From: Sporodiniella umbellata
Taxonomy: Eukaryota; Mucoromycota; Mucoromycetes; Mucorales; Rhizopodaceae
Assembly: GCA_025677835.1 (NCBI GenBank)
Contig: JAIXMR010000017.1
Location: forward strand, 62,001 to 126,000
Length of the DNA: 64,000 nucleotides
Reading direction: 5' to 3'
Shown here: one piece after another, positions 33,501-45,700 of the stretch
Layout: the number at the start of each line of letters is the position of its first letter
How positions within the stretch are numbered: position 1 is the stretch's first letter
Translations under genes and position numbers: made by a program
Notes under the pieces: generated by a model
Told to the model about the DNA's origin: nothing
Seen by the model: the letters and a program-made list of their open reading frames with translations, nothing else
The model's database searches: none

Positions 33501-36500
33501 AGGCAGTGTCTGTACTTAAAATCTTATTGAAAAAAATTGCAGACCGACCTGAAGGTCTTTTCATGGTCGACTTTAGCTCACTAGTGGGCCTCTTTACGCT
33601 CTATACAAGCAAGCTTGGGGATGACGAAGAATCACTTAAACTAAAAATTAAACTTTGTATGTTAATTGAGGTTTTAATGGCCAAAAAAGATAAAGTTACC
33701 TTGAGACAAGAGTTCAGATTAAGAAATAGATTATTGGAAAAGGTTTCAGAGTGGACCAGCGACTATTTAGTTACCAAGGTAAACCATTTATTTTGTTTTT
33801 AGTAGAGAAAATACGTAAACTCATCAAAATTTCAGATTTCTTCCTACAGTGGGGATCAAGAAAAGCTTCAGCAAGACTTGGACCTGGCTTGTTTGAAAAC
33901 TATTGTAGCCTTACTTCATCAGTTGCCACTTCAACCACTTGAAGCTACTAAAGAGTTGAATACAGTAGCGGACAAGAGCAAGATATTTTACAAATACTTT
34001 ACCTTTTTCTTCAAAATCTTACATCGATGTCGCGTTGCTGAAACAAGTATACATGTATACTCACAAATATGTATATGTGTGTTGTTGAGCTTAAAAAAAT
34101 TATTTAGAACAACTCTTCAACACAAACTCGAAGCAGCCTAGATTTTAGAGCTTCTGTAAGAAATTTTCTGCACAAACTCACTTCTGACGGTCTTAATAGA
34201 ATTTTGATCTAGTACCTTTAAAGAAATATACCATTTTAGCGCTATCAAATTTACTTAGTGCTAATGTGGATGAAGGTCTAAAGTACTCTTTCCCAATGGG
34301 CTACCATGAGGATATCAATACTAGAACGGCTTTTATGGAAGTTTTATCTAATATTTTAAATCAAGGCACCGAGTTTGAGAATCTAGCAGAGACTGTGATG
34401 ACAGATAGATATGAAAAGCTAGTAGACGTAAGAGTATTAATGCTTAATAGAGACTCTAATGTTCTAGATGATCGTTCATTCTGATCTAAACATAACTGTA
34501 TCTTTGATTGACGTATGCTCTTCAACCGAGATTGATAATATGGCAAATGCACTCTTGGCGTGTTATGCTTCAAGAAACAAAACTATCGATTTACTTAAAT
34601 TGGCCATCCAAAAAGAAGTAGAAACTACTGGTAAATCTGATTTGATATATCTTTTGTTAACCAAAGCTTAGACAACGAAAGTAACCTCTTTCGAAGAACA
34701 AGTATTGCTACACGACTACTTTCAGCTTCGACCAAAGAACCAGGTGAAGACTACCTAAAATATGTTCTTACTCCAGTTTTCGAAAAAATCCCCACCAATG
34801 CATCTTATGAGATTGACCCTTCAAAGATAGCCAGTCAAGATCTCGAAAAAAACAAAAAAAATGTAATTATGATTACTGATCTTTTCTTGACAGCCATATG
34901 TAGCTCGGTGGCACCCTCTTGCTTTCGAGAGATCTCACAAATGATTGTTGCCTCAGTCCGTAAACGATTCCCGGGAGCTAAATATACTGCTGTAGGTTCA
35001 TTCCTGTTCCTTCGATTTTTTTGTCCTGCTATTGTTTCTCCAGAGACTTCAGGCTTAATGAAGACACCTCCCTCTCGCGAGCTACGTCGTGGTTTACTTA
35101 TGGCTACAAAAGTTATTCAAAGCTTAGCAAATAATGTTTTATTTGGAGCCAAAGAAACATATATGATTATTCTAAACGATTTTCTTACCTCTCGCATTTA
35201 TCTTGTGGCTTGCTTTTTGAGAGACTCGTCCACCTCTGAAAGTGCTGAATCCTCTCTAGGAGACTATAGTATGAAAGACAAAGACTACTGGCTTTTACAA
35301 AGTGTTTTAGCCGAACACATGGAGACTTTGGCTAAACGATTAAGTTCTCAACAAAGCAAAGAATGGAAAAGCAAGCTCGACAAGTTCGCAAACACTTTGG
35401 CTCATTTGGGGCCAGTAAAAGAGACAAACGATGTGTTTGTTACACCAAATCATCTATATGTAGACTTTATGCGAAGAAACAGTGAAAGAGGAATGGATTC
35501 GGCTGAGCTGAAACGAGCTTTTTACGATGGCGGGACAACAAAGTTCGGTCGTCCAGTATTTTATTTAATCATGAGACACGTACAGGTTAACAGTATAGAT
35601 CTTGAGTTACTAATCTATCATATCCTTCATGTAATACAAAATCTTAGAAGCCTTCCTTCACATAGTTCTAACTAAATAAATATAGACCTTGGAGATGATA
35701 GGAAACCGCTCATACGACCTTTTGATCGACTTTACTTTGTTCAGCAAAGATAATAATATACCTGCGCAATGGCTGAAGCAACTTGTACAGCTAGCATCTA
35801 AAGATTTGATAGACAATATATTTAGCGTTTATATTTTTAATCCAAACAGTTACCTCCAGATCTATCTAAAAAAGAACCCTCAGATACGCCCAAACCACAA
35901 ACTGCATAAAAGAACTTTTTTTGCCGTAACTTTGGCTGAACTTCAAGAACACATCCAATCTGTAGATATTCGGCTTCCAGAGTCAACAGGTTCATATTAA
36001 AAAAAAATACAGTCAAAAAATGAAAACATATACTGATTCCTTTTTTTTTTAACAATTTTAACATTATCAGTGGGTTTAGAAACAGAGCCTAATGCTGTTT
36101 TTTATCCAGTTTATAAAATAGCTCAGTACAGAACAAATGTATCTTTAGCTATCAAGATAAGTGCTGAGTATATTCAGGTGATGACTGTTCGAAAACAAGA
36201 CTTGATTCATCGGATTCATACGGCTCTAAACGACGTCTACCACATATCAGAAATCGAAAACATTGCGATCATCGAAAACAACCCACAGCTCTCTGACTCG
36301 GCTAATGAGTTTAGATTCAAAACTACCAGAGACAGTACAACACACATTTTTAGTTCACCTAAAAGAGAGGCTATTGTTAATGTTAGTCTTTTTTTTTCGT
36401 TAAGATTTTTGTCTTAAACCAACTAACACGACTGTGAAAAATTGTGTAGACTATTCGTCAAAGCCAACGTCTTTACGAGTCCTCTCGACCTACGTCATTG

Positions 36501-38837
36501 ACAGAACGAATAATACGCCCAAATGATGTACCTGGAAGGCTTCTAAACATGGCGTTACTAAACTTGGGAAGTGATGATCCAGAATTAAGACTGTCCTCCT
36601 ATAAATTGCTCTACTCATTAACAAGAACATTTAATTTCGATGTGGATAAAGAGCTATTAGATATAAAAGGTTTGAAAATATTCATATATAAAATCCTTGA
36701 AATATATACCTAACTACAAAAATTAGACCTTTGTTTACCTGCTAATAGTACTGAGTTTATTGTTGGCATAAGCGAAAAAATTGCAGCAAAAGAGCCTTTG
36801 TTAACCATCGAGTTTTTAAACGAAAGTATGCTGGGCTATAAACAATCCAAGCAATCAGTAAGATATCTTATTCTACTATATATGCTTCCGTGGTTATCAA
36901 ACCTGTCGCTATACTGCGAGAGTTCAGCTGAGAATGCCTCTAAAGTTAAAAAAACGCTAAGAAGTATGATTGATCTTACTGTGGAGGGCGAAATGACAAA
37001 GCTGGTGCAGGCCAAAATGTGGAAAGCAGTCTCTGATGTTGATGGGATCATGAATTTAGTGATCCAAACCTTTGTTCAGGTAGCCCTAGAACACGGAATT
37101 GGGTCGCATCACGCCGAAGTACTAGCTGATACACTTGTCTCACTTACGAGCGTAACCCTCCGACTCAAACTGCTTTCTATTTTGCGTCGTGCCTTAGCCC
37201 GTACTACAATCAGACCCACACGATCCTTGACCGACCATGCGTCATGGCCGGAAATTGCTATTCTCATTCGCTTTATTTTGATGACATCTTTCAATAGTCA
37301 AGGCCCTCTAAAGCGCCATGTTCCAGAAGTACTCAACTTAGTTGCACTTTTAGCAGCTACAGGTCCAACCTTGGTACGTGCTTCTGTACATGGAATTTTA
37401 TTTAATATGATTCAAATGCTATGTACACGTATTCCCTTACCTGCCAACCACGTTCAAACTTTAGAATTCATTCTAGCTGATCTTTCTGAATCCAAATCGC
37501 GACTATTATTTGGTTTGCACCGAACGACGGCAAACGCTTTTGCTGTGGCCAATGATACTCTCTGCGATACTGAGGACCCGATTTCACTTCATTCTTATGA
37601 AATAATTGTTCACAAGCTGCTTGAAATTATGACTCTAGCAGCCCCAAATACTGATATTCTGCACTGTTGGAGAGCTCGATGGATGGGTCTCGCAACAAGT
37701 ACTGCTTTCCAATTTAACCCTGCCATTCAGCCAAGAGCCTTCATTTTGTTGGGTCACTTGGGCAAAGAGGAGATAGACGATGACGTTTTGTATCAAATTT
37801 TGGTAGCTCTTCGAGGAGCTTTAGCTATGTTAAACGAATCTGACCCTGAATTGATAATGAGTATTATGCTTTGTCTTAAACATATGGTTACTAGTATGAC
37901 ACACGACTCGGTTTACTGGTTGGAGCTATTCTGGGTTGCAGTGGCTTTGGTGGAACTCAACTTGCCTTCTATATTTGCTACAGCTCTAGAGCTATTAGAA
38001 GCAGTGTTTTTTGCTTTGGATAGACATGGTATCTTTGGAAGCGAAGGTGCAGTTGATGTACTAATCGAAGCACGAACGCCGTTCGAACAGATAGCACAGG
38101 TATTAGATCGAGCATGCGGCGTTCGTTTCGATCAACACTTTTCTTTTGCGATAGTAGGTGTAGTAATGAAAGGAATGAGATACAGAGACATTAAGACGAC
38201 ACTATATCACTGTCTGGTTACTTTTTTGGAAATCGAGCATAGACAGAATCAAAGCGTGTTAGGCTATGTGGCTGCATTATTACCCATGGCCACGGACGAT
38301 ATACCTCGCTTATTAAAACTAGCAGGAATATCCATACGTATTGAAGGAGAGAAGAAATACGAAGGAATCTTCGACAAGCTTGAAATTGCAGATAATACAG
38401 CTGCTCTATTTGTTGTTTCGCTGCTAGTTACCATGATTCATGTGGCTGACTCTGAATCAGAAAGGTTGTTTATATATGGTGTTCTTTCAGAAGCTGCAGT
38501 GTCTATACCTGATGTTTTTGCTATAGTGTAATACCTCAAATTTATCGTTTCAAAAATCTAATACATTCCCAACTTTAGTTACGATTCACTCTTACCACGT
38601 ATGAACCAAATTGTAGGAAATAGCCAAACAAAAGCACTAATAGAGTGTGTCAAGTCTATATTGGTTACTGCCTGCTCCAACCCTTTCTTCACAAGTAAAG
38701 AAAAAAGGTCACAAAAACATTTACTTGAAAGCTATGGTCTCTCAGCTTTGGGAGACTCAACTTTTGGTGAGGCAACTACAAACATTTTAGGGAACGCAAA
38801 ACTGGCTAGTGAAATTATAGAGAGAATTATTTCCTAA
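30571..38837 (+). CDS. NF1: Neurofibromin / Ira-type Ras GTPase-activating protein
   Basis: Stimulates GTP hydrolysis by Ras and so shuts off Ras signalling. Seventeen exons: 30571-30624, 30693-30748, 30806-30941, 30993-31413, 31465-31748, 31806-32417, 32489-33778, 33836-34054, 34108-34189, 34240-34427, 34468-34630, 34672-35630, 35686-35989, 36071-36381, 36450-36669, 36727-38527, 38579-38837. All junctions keep phase, total 2452 residues. The GAP domain spans about 1110-1420: the arginine finger lies in SNLFRRTS (near 1176), and FLRFFCPAIVSPE (about 1282) is the family signature. A Sec14-like lipid-binding part starts near 1489 (ILHTLEMIGNRSYD, LIDFTLFSKDN), then a PH-like part, then long HEAT-like helices. 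Human neurofibromin has about 2800 residues and yeast Ira about 3000, so the N-terminus is shorter. MED19 starts only 50 bp after the stop. Confidence 0.95.
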
Positions 38838-38887
38838 TAAAAAATTGTATTTTTTCTTGAATCATAAAAAAAGGAAGAGGACGAGAA

Positions 38888-39634
38888 ATGACAACGCAGA
38901 AACCAAAGCTATCTGGAAGCCAGGATTTGTTAACTTACTTCAATCTATTACCCATATACAATAAAATGGTAAAACCATACCCACCTTCAGATCGACAATC
39001 TGGCATAGACCCAACATTGTTTCCATACATTTCAGATTTGCCTGGTAAAAACATACAAAACACCCATTGTTTATTTACTCTGCTTGCTTTCCTTTTCATT
39101 TCCAAAGGGAAATTGGAGTTTGAGCCTGATGGATATCTACTTGGTCTGATGAGAGATCCACAGGCTGTCGAACATGGACCAGAGATAAAGCCGCTCGATT
39201 CAGATACGCTAAGAGAGGCGTTTTCACTGAGAGAAGGCCCTATTCCTGGAGTACGATAACGTCACTTGCAGCCAGTTCAAACTACTGATGTTTTTTATTT
39301 AGTTTGATGCTTCCATTTTAGGAACAGACGATATAAGTGGAGGAAACGAAGGGGGGCAAACACAAAGTAAATTTCGTTAAAAGCGTTCTGTTTTTATTAT
39401 TAACTTTACCTAAACAAAGGTTATGGTGAAGGCTCTAATACTATGGGAGGAACCGGGACTATTGATGAGGGCGAAAGAAGACACAAAAAAAAGGTAAATA
39501 AATATACATAGTTTTCAAACTTTGACCGCGAGAAACAGAAAAAGAAGAGACATAACCATGACGAAGATGGGCACATACACAGTGAACATAAAAAGAAAAA
39601 GAAAAAGAGAAGAGAGGATTTTGTGGATATTTGA
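38888..39634 (+). CDS. MED19: Mediator head subunit MED19 (Rox3)
   Basis: Subunit of the RNA polymerase II Mediator complex. Exons 38888-39044, 39108-39250, 39303-39366, 39420-39493 and 39539-39634 give 177 residues. Family blocks are GSQDLLTYFNLLPIYNKMV, FPYISDLPGKLEFEPDGYL and LMRDP. The C-terminus is lysine/histidine-rich (HKKKK, HNHDEDGHIHSEHKKKKKK), which resembles the animal MED19 tail. All introns are in phase. The start lies 50 bp after the neurofibromin stop on the same strand, and the stop is 49 bp from the end of a convergent small ORF. Confidence 0.92.
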
Positions 39635-39683
39635 GTTTATATATAAAAGTGAGAGAGTATATTTACAGAAGAAGATATTAGTT

Positions 39684-39926
39684 TTAAGCAGCTATTTCAA
39701 ATAAAGGGGCATCAGGCGAATGTGCTACTACAGCGTTTCGACGCCTTAACGTGAAGATAGGTAAATCTACAGTATCTCCACCGTCCAAAGTTAATGTTGC
39801 TTTTGTCCTGGGACTAGTTTTTGCCCAATGAGCAATACAGGCAGCAGTTAAGTATTGTACAGTATCGTGCTCGGAAACAATTGAAAAACGGTGGTTATAA
39901 TCGAAAGAGCTATGGCTATTGTTCAT
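39684..39926 (-). CDS. 80-residue protein, unknown
   Basis: One uninterrupted frame beginning MNNSHSSFDYNHRFSIVSE and containing DTVQYLTAACIAHWAKTSP and TLTLDGGDTVDLPIF, an alternation that looks like a small folded alpha/beta protein. There is no signal peptide or membrane segment. The ATG, amino-acid balance and isolation from any other gene on that strand support it. I do not recognise the family. Tail to tail with MED19. Confidence 0.6.
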   Translation of the reverse strand: MNNSHSSFDYNHRFSIVSEHDTVQYLTAACIAHWAKTSPRTKATLTLDGGDTVDLPIFTLRRRNAVVAHSPDAPLFEIAA

Positions 39927-42598
39927 TTTGGATAAGAAATAGATCAAAGAGAGAGAAAAAGAGAAGTGAAAAGTGAAAAAACACCTTTTTTTAAAACGTT
40001 ATTCTGTGTGTTACTCTTTGTGTTACATAAGGTCTTATTCCATTTGGAACTATCACGTTATTCTTTTGATCTGTTCTCTTTTTCTCTCTCTTTTACCCTT
40101 TGTCTATGTGAGAAAATTCCACTTTTTTTTTCATACAATCGTATGATCCTTCGTTTTATGCTGGACCTTTTTAGAGCTGAATGGTCAAAAACAAATTTTA
40201 AAAATAATAAAGTTTTATTTGTGTATCATTCACATCATATTTTAGAGTTCTTCAAGTGATCTAGAATAACAATACTTTTGCTTAGCTCTCGGATTTTGCA
40301 AGCGGCTTTTGTGATACGCCTCTTATTTTTGTGTTTTTTTTTGACAGCCTTTGAATCTGTTGTAGATGGTTTTTGATGGGTTATTCTTAATATCTCTACG
40401 AACCATTCACTTTCTTTAAAAGCCAGCTTTCTTACAATAACAAACATTACAGAATTGACAGGGAAATACAAAAAGAGTTGGGTTAAGCGCATCTAAGCGA
40501 AATAGGTTTTACTATATCACATCAAGTGGTAATTTAGCTGCAAACGGTTAACATTCTTATGTTATTGGCTAAATAAAACCTTTGAATGCAGCTCTTCAAG
40601 CATTAGTGGTGATGTAGTACCGATTAATTCAGCCGAAAAAGAAGTATTATTCAATACACAGCATCTGTAAATATGCCGTAAGCTCAAGATAAGGCCCATT
40701 AACTTGCATTAACTACATCTTCTATCTTTGGGTAGTCTTTGCCCTTAGTTACTTAGGTCAGCTGCACTAAATAAAATTAATACCCGTCGGTTGAATTAAA
40801 AAGCGAATTAAGGTAGTATTCCATATTGGACTTTTAGCAGCACATTCCTATAAAATTCATGCAGTCGTTTCAATTAGACTGTATAATATACATTCGCTGT
40901 TTAAAATCTCATTTGAACTTATGCCACTGAAAAGACATTTTGAAAGAGACCAAATGAAATGAAAACAGTATATACTTGCACAAGCTTAATAACAAACAAA
41001 GTCTTCTGAATTCTTCTTTGCTGCTTCATACGGACTTTCAATAACAAAAAGGCTGTCTGTATGAGACAAATCAAGTTCACAGATCTCATTTACAATTGTC
41101 TTATTATTGTGTCTATTGTTTGACAACTTCCACGAGGTGGCGTTATTGAACTGCAGAAAAATACAGTTCTTTTTGTCAGCTGTTAAAACCCACCCTTTGT
41201 AACCGAAACAGGTCGTTTTAGCAGTTCGTTAACGTGCTTTAGACGAACTGAACTTCATATCATCTTGTCAGAGCTGTGTTTTTTTAATATAAAAGATCAA
41301 AAAAGTGTCAAACCAACGTATCCTAAATACTTGGTTGGTGTTGGGTACACAAATAGTTAGAGAATTTTGGGATCCACATATCTAATACAAAGCTTTGCTA
41401 CCAATTGATCCTACTTTTGGATTACCAGTTACTCACTTCCTTACCTGCGTTTTTTTTTGGTTTTTTTTGGTTTTTTTTTTCGACGATAAACAAATTTTTC
41501 TATACTTGATAAATGCGTAAGTACTTCCTATTATCTTAACAACATCTTGAACAAAACAAAACCTTAGCACTTCATCTTTGAAAAACCCAACATTTTTTGT
41601 TTTATTAGAGGTACTCAGTCTCATAGCTGTTAATTGAACAATAGCATTAGTCGCAACGAATAAATAATTTTTTAAAGAAAAATATATATACGGCTAAAAA
41701 ACCAAATTTTATATTTGATTTAAGACTTAAAAGAAATTCACATTTAGCTAGGTTTTGTTTTGTAAGAGTAAAGATGAAGATTAAATTGACAGTGTATTTT
41801 GTATTGCTGCATCTAAGTCTTTAAAAGTATCTTCGCAATCTAACATTTTATATCTAGTAGAGCTTTTACACAAGTAGATCATCATTACACTCACAAAACT
41901 ACAAATTATAAAACGGGGCTACCTTGAATATTTTACAGCCTCACAGTTTTTTCAGAAAAAAAAACAAAAATAAAACACTCAAATTACCTGACGTAAATTG
42001 ATGAATACATCATATTTTTTGAAATGCAGATGAGTTCCAGCATCTCCATAGTTTGAAAATCGGTACTAAAAACAGTAAAGCAAACTGGGCAGTATTTATT
42101 ATAATTATATGGCTAAATAGTTTAGTTCTTGATGAGCAAGAACAGTAAATAAGCAAACTTATACTTGATACGCAGTTATACAATGTCTAACGCAAAAACT
42201 AAGAACAGAGAAGTTTTGCTATCAAAAGCTTAGCTTGATCATAAACTATTGTACAGCCACCAACTGAACCTATCAATTTTGCAGATCGCTACGTCATGCT
42301 ATTCATGTGATACCTGGTGAACACTGCTGTCATTCCAAGCGATTTTGGGCTTTTATACGCTATTCTTATCTAACTTGGTGTCATTGCATTGTTCTTATAA
42401 AATACTTACCGGTGTTTATATTACAAAAAAAAATTGCTGTTTTTCGATAAGATGATTCTCGGATTTAGTAGTCGTGAGAAAAAGTGGCTCATGTCTCACC
42501 AGTAGCCTCAATAGTATATAGCAATGGTGTTAAATTTAACAATTATGTGGTGATATCTTCTTGCGGTTTGAGTAAAGTATACTCCAGTTATAATAAAT
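39927..42598. other. AT-rich gene-poor region, left part
   Basis: About 2.7 kb with no supported gene. The minus-strand frame at 40235-40492 (85 residues, basic) has neither homologous motif nor splice partner. No terminal repeats or RNA genes seen. The first few hundred bases must contain the promoter of the 80-residue ORF. Confidence 0.5.
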
Positions 42599-42735
42599 GA
42601 AAATCTTAGTCATTGTTTGTTAAAAATAAATAAACGAAAATCTTAGTCATTGTTTGTTAAAAATAAATAAACGAAAATCTTAGTCATTGTTTGTTAAAAA
42701 TAAATAAACGAAAATCTTAGTCATTGTTTGTTAAA
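42599..42735. repeat. 37-bp tandem repeat, 3.7 copies
   Basis: Units begin at 42599, 42636, 42673 and 42710 with the word GAAAATCTTAGTCATTG and a spacer ending AAATAAATAAAC. The copies are identical where complete, so the array is young or homogenised. It lies in a gene-poor region and has no coding potential. Confidence 0.95.
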
Positions 42736-45150
42736 GAATCTTGATGAGTTTGCAATGTAATGTTTCATACTAAAGTTGTATGCTGTCATTATATGTTTTT
42801 GTGGATTTAAAGCCTAGAAAGATACGCAAACCTAGAATGTGAATTTCCTGTTTTTTATAAATATATATATACATATTCCAATGTTTCTATAGCTGGCAGA
42901 ATTACCTAAAAAGTAGCATTGTTGCAGAGAAAAATCGTGTATTTGGATCCAGAATAAACCTGATTAACGATATTTAAACCTCTATGATACTAAATACGTA
43001 TTTGCTTATATACTGTCTATTTTTTATGTGTGATCACGTTTGTCTCGAATACATGCTTTGCACGCTTGTCACTTGGAACAACATGTTTTGATACTCACTT
43101 TAAAAATCCTTAAAACTAAAAAACAGTGTTTTTTATCGGATATCTTCTGACTATATATTTCTGAGGGAAAGATTTTTTACCTTAAAACTCTTTTTGTTAT
43201 TTATAAAGCGATGTTCTGGGCTCTTTATCATAAGAAGCAAATGCCCAATTAACGAGCTCTGTTTGTGTATGTTTTTAGTAGTATACATTTTAGTTCTTTT
43301 CTGAAACAAAAAAGTCAAACGATAGCTGAAACAGGGGTTGTGTATTGTCCTATTTAGAGTTTACAGAATCCGGTTTCTTTCTTTTTTTTCTTATAGGGTG
43401 TTTATTGATAAATGTCTGCATATACCAAAGTGAGCCCGTATTAGATTATTATTTTTTTTAGAAGAGAGCAATGGCAAAGAAAAACAATTCTACTTTTAAA
43501 ATTAACTTCCCTGTTCCTTAAAGGGATAATATAGGCGAATATCAATTTGACGAGCGAGATCAATGCTGTGACACACATTTTATTTTTTCTTCAAGCTAGG
43601 TAATTACTGTAAAGAACACCCGTGGCTCGTTTTTTTGATTAAAAAGGAATTACATCTTATTCTTCTTTTTTTTAATAGTAAATATTGTATTGATAAACCA
43701 AGCCAGTGGGTGACCAAGTCAAAAAAATGAAAACCAAAAACTAGCCAGCTGATTGTGAAATCTGCCATAAATGCTTTTAGTAAGAGTGTTAGCTTTTTTT
43801 TTTTTTTTTTTTTTTTTTTGGTCGGGATTCACTTTACAAAGTGGTTTGAAATGCGGTATATTAGGTGGTCACGATCTGAGCCTCTTTGAGCTATATTTAT
43901 GAATTAAATAATGTAAAAACTGTCCAAATCCGTTAAGAAATTTCCTATTAAAAAACAAGCATATTTAAAGCAATATGCAGTACCAATCTATCCGCTTTTT
44001 TGTACTGTGTCTTGTCTTGAATCACAGCTCAAGCTATCAGAGTTGAGTTTCACTAATTGAACTGTAGTCCATGTTGTAATGTTTTCGCGTTCAGAAATAT
44101 TTGAGCAAAAGCTCAGTCTATCCTTTTATCAAATTCATATACATATCTACTATCTTTGAAACATCTTTCTAAAAAAAACGCAAGAGCTATTTTTATGAAA
44201 TAAAGCAGTTCTATAAAGCTATGGTGAATCCAAATGAGCGGAACCAAATCCCAAAATCATTCGATTTAGCCGACGATCCCATAGGATTAACAATCTCAGG
44301 AATTTGTTATATATCACTCTCTAGCTTTGTATTTGTCATTTGGAGTCTTCATATAGCTGAATAAAATTTCAAGGGTCGTCATTTCATTTTGCTACGAAAA
44401 TATTTAAGTGTTTTTTTTAATAATTATAGCTGAAGCTGGGTTTCTCCGTTACTATACGCTCCCCTTGTACACGTTTTTTTGTTTTAGAGAAGCGGCATGA
44501 AAAAAAAAAAGTGTGGCCTGAAACTGGGATTGCCAGATTTTCACATGGTAGCTTTTCAAACATTAAAAAAAAAAAAAAGATTTTTGAGCACTTATAAAGG
44601 CACTCTCCCGAAGTTTAACAGGCTGTTCGGGAACAACATACTGTTTGGTCTGAGTATAAATAGTACTTAATCATTTTAATATCCCTCTTGAGTAAAAATT
44701 TACGCGATTTCTCTACAGAAAACCTTTGTAAGATAAAAATAGGCTGCTTCAATTAATCTGAAGATCATACACGTCTTTGGTGTAATAGATAATAACCGTT
44801 CGAGCCCAATTTTAGTTAAAGAATGAAATTGAGAAAGTCATGAAAGTGAGGTTGGCATATTCTTTTGAAGGATGGCACATATATCCAACACAGGTCTTAA
44901 AATAAATAAGATTTATTGTTACTATTTTTTTTTGCTACTTTAGGTTATTTGAAACCTATTTTTTTTTTTCGACTAGTCCAAATACACGCCTGAGTTTTTT
45001 GTTTTTTCGACCGATCAGAATCCACATGTCAAGAGTTGACTGTTCAAGTATATAGGAAGAGGAGAAACCTGAAAGGAACAAAAGCTTGGATAAACACGAC
45101 TGAGGAGAGGGAGGTATGTCATTAAAGACTTGTTTTTTCACTTCAGGACG
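42736..45150. other. AT-rich gene-poor region, right part
   Basis: About 2.4 kb with no supported gene on either strand. It contains a 26-nt T run at 43794-43819 and TA-rich tracts. The only structured feature found is the retrotransposon end that begins to the right. Confidence 0.5.
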
Positions 45151-45411
45151 TTAGGACTTAAAAATGAAACAGTAAACAAGAACGAGGCGAATTATCGGTA
45201 TAAAGGAAAGGGGAAGAATAGATAGACAGTCTAAAAGGAATATACTTGACTGATAATTGACTGATATTTATGAGATAAAAAGACGTAGTATTTATACTAC
45301 TAAATCAAAGTCAATATTTTTTATATTTACGAAGTTATAGACTTATTGTTAGGTTAAAGTAATTGAAGTATCCCTGACTTCAGAAAAGGGCGATCAGAAA
45401 ATATTATAACA
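45150..45411 (-). mobile_element. Probable 3' LTR of a Ty3/Gypsy element
   Basis: On the minus strand, a purine tract (AAGAGGGGGCA) directly precedes TGTTATAATA, the expected polypurine tract followed by a TG-starting LTR. A TATA-like AGTATAAATACT lies about 120 nt further in (45286-45297). The inner edge at 45411 is fairly firm; the outer edge near 45150 is a guess because no second LTR or target duplication is visible. The integrase frame ends with a TAA that lies inside this LTR. Confidence 0.5.
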
Positions 45412-45700
45412 TTGCCCCCTCTTGTGCTTTCGAGTTATACGAGAAGACAATGGCGGCGTGGATGACATTGATACAATTCCATAAATTGGAAAAAGGCTTC
45501 CAAGTGTCGCCGCTCGGATTTTTGTAGCCTTTCCATTTGACTAGATATCGGACCTGGTTTCTTTTTTGTCGACTGTCTTTTACATATTCAATCTCATAGT
45601 TTTCCTCACCTTCGACTTTAGTAGGTGAATCAGGTGGCAAACATTATTCTTCAACATTAGGTAAAGATTCTGTCTTCTTGCGGTTCAGTAAAATACATAC
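45404..45700 (-). pseudogene. Ty3/Gypsy chromovirus integrase end with chromodomain (remnant)
   Basis: The open frame 45404-45640 encodes a chromodomain: YEIEYVKDSR, VRYLVKWKGY, GDTWKPFSNL, the typical order of first aromatic, W-K-G-Y and TWxPxxNL. Upstream on the same strand and in the same frame is LNRKKTESLPNVEE, interrupted by a TAA near 45640. Chromodomains at integrase C-termini define chromoviruses and guide insertion to methylated-histone chromatin (family knowledge). No catalytic integrase core, reverse transcriptase or gag could be found to the right, so only the 3' end remains. Confidence 0.8.

Noticed and set aside
40235..40492. 85-residue basic minus-strand frame
   Set aside because: No family motif and isolated; base composition matches surrounding non-coding DNA.
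42599..42735. CRISPR-like array or centromere repeat
   Set aside because: Units are directly adjacent without unique spacers, and the host is a eukaryote. The 37-bp unit was not shown to match the motif reported for Mucor centromeres, so no centromere is claimed.
44795..44815. GTTCGAGCCC resembling a tRNA B box
   Set aside because: No acceptor or D-stem partner at the right distance; no tRNA cloverleaf can be drawn. No tRNA gene was found in the window.
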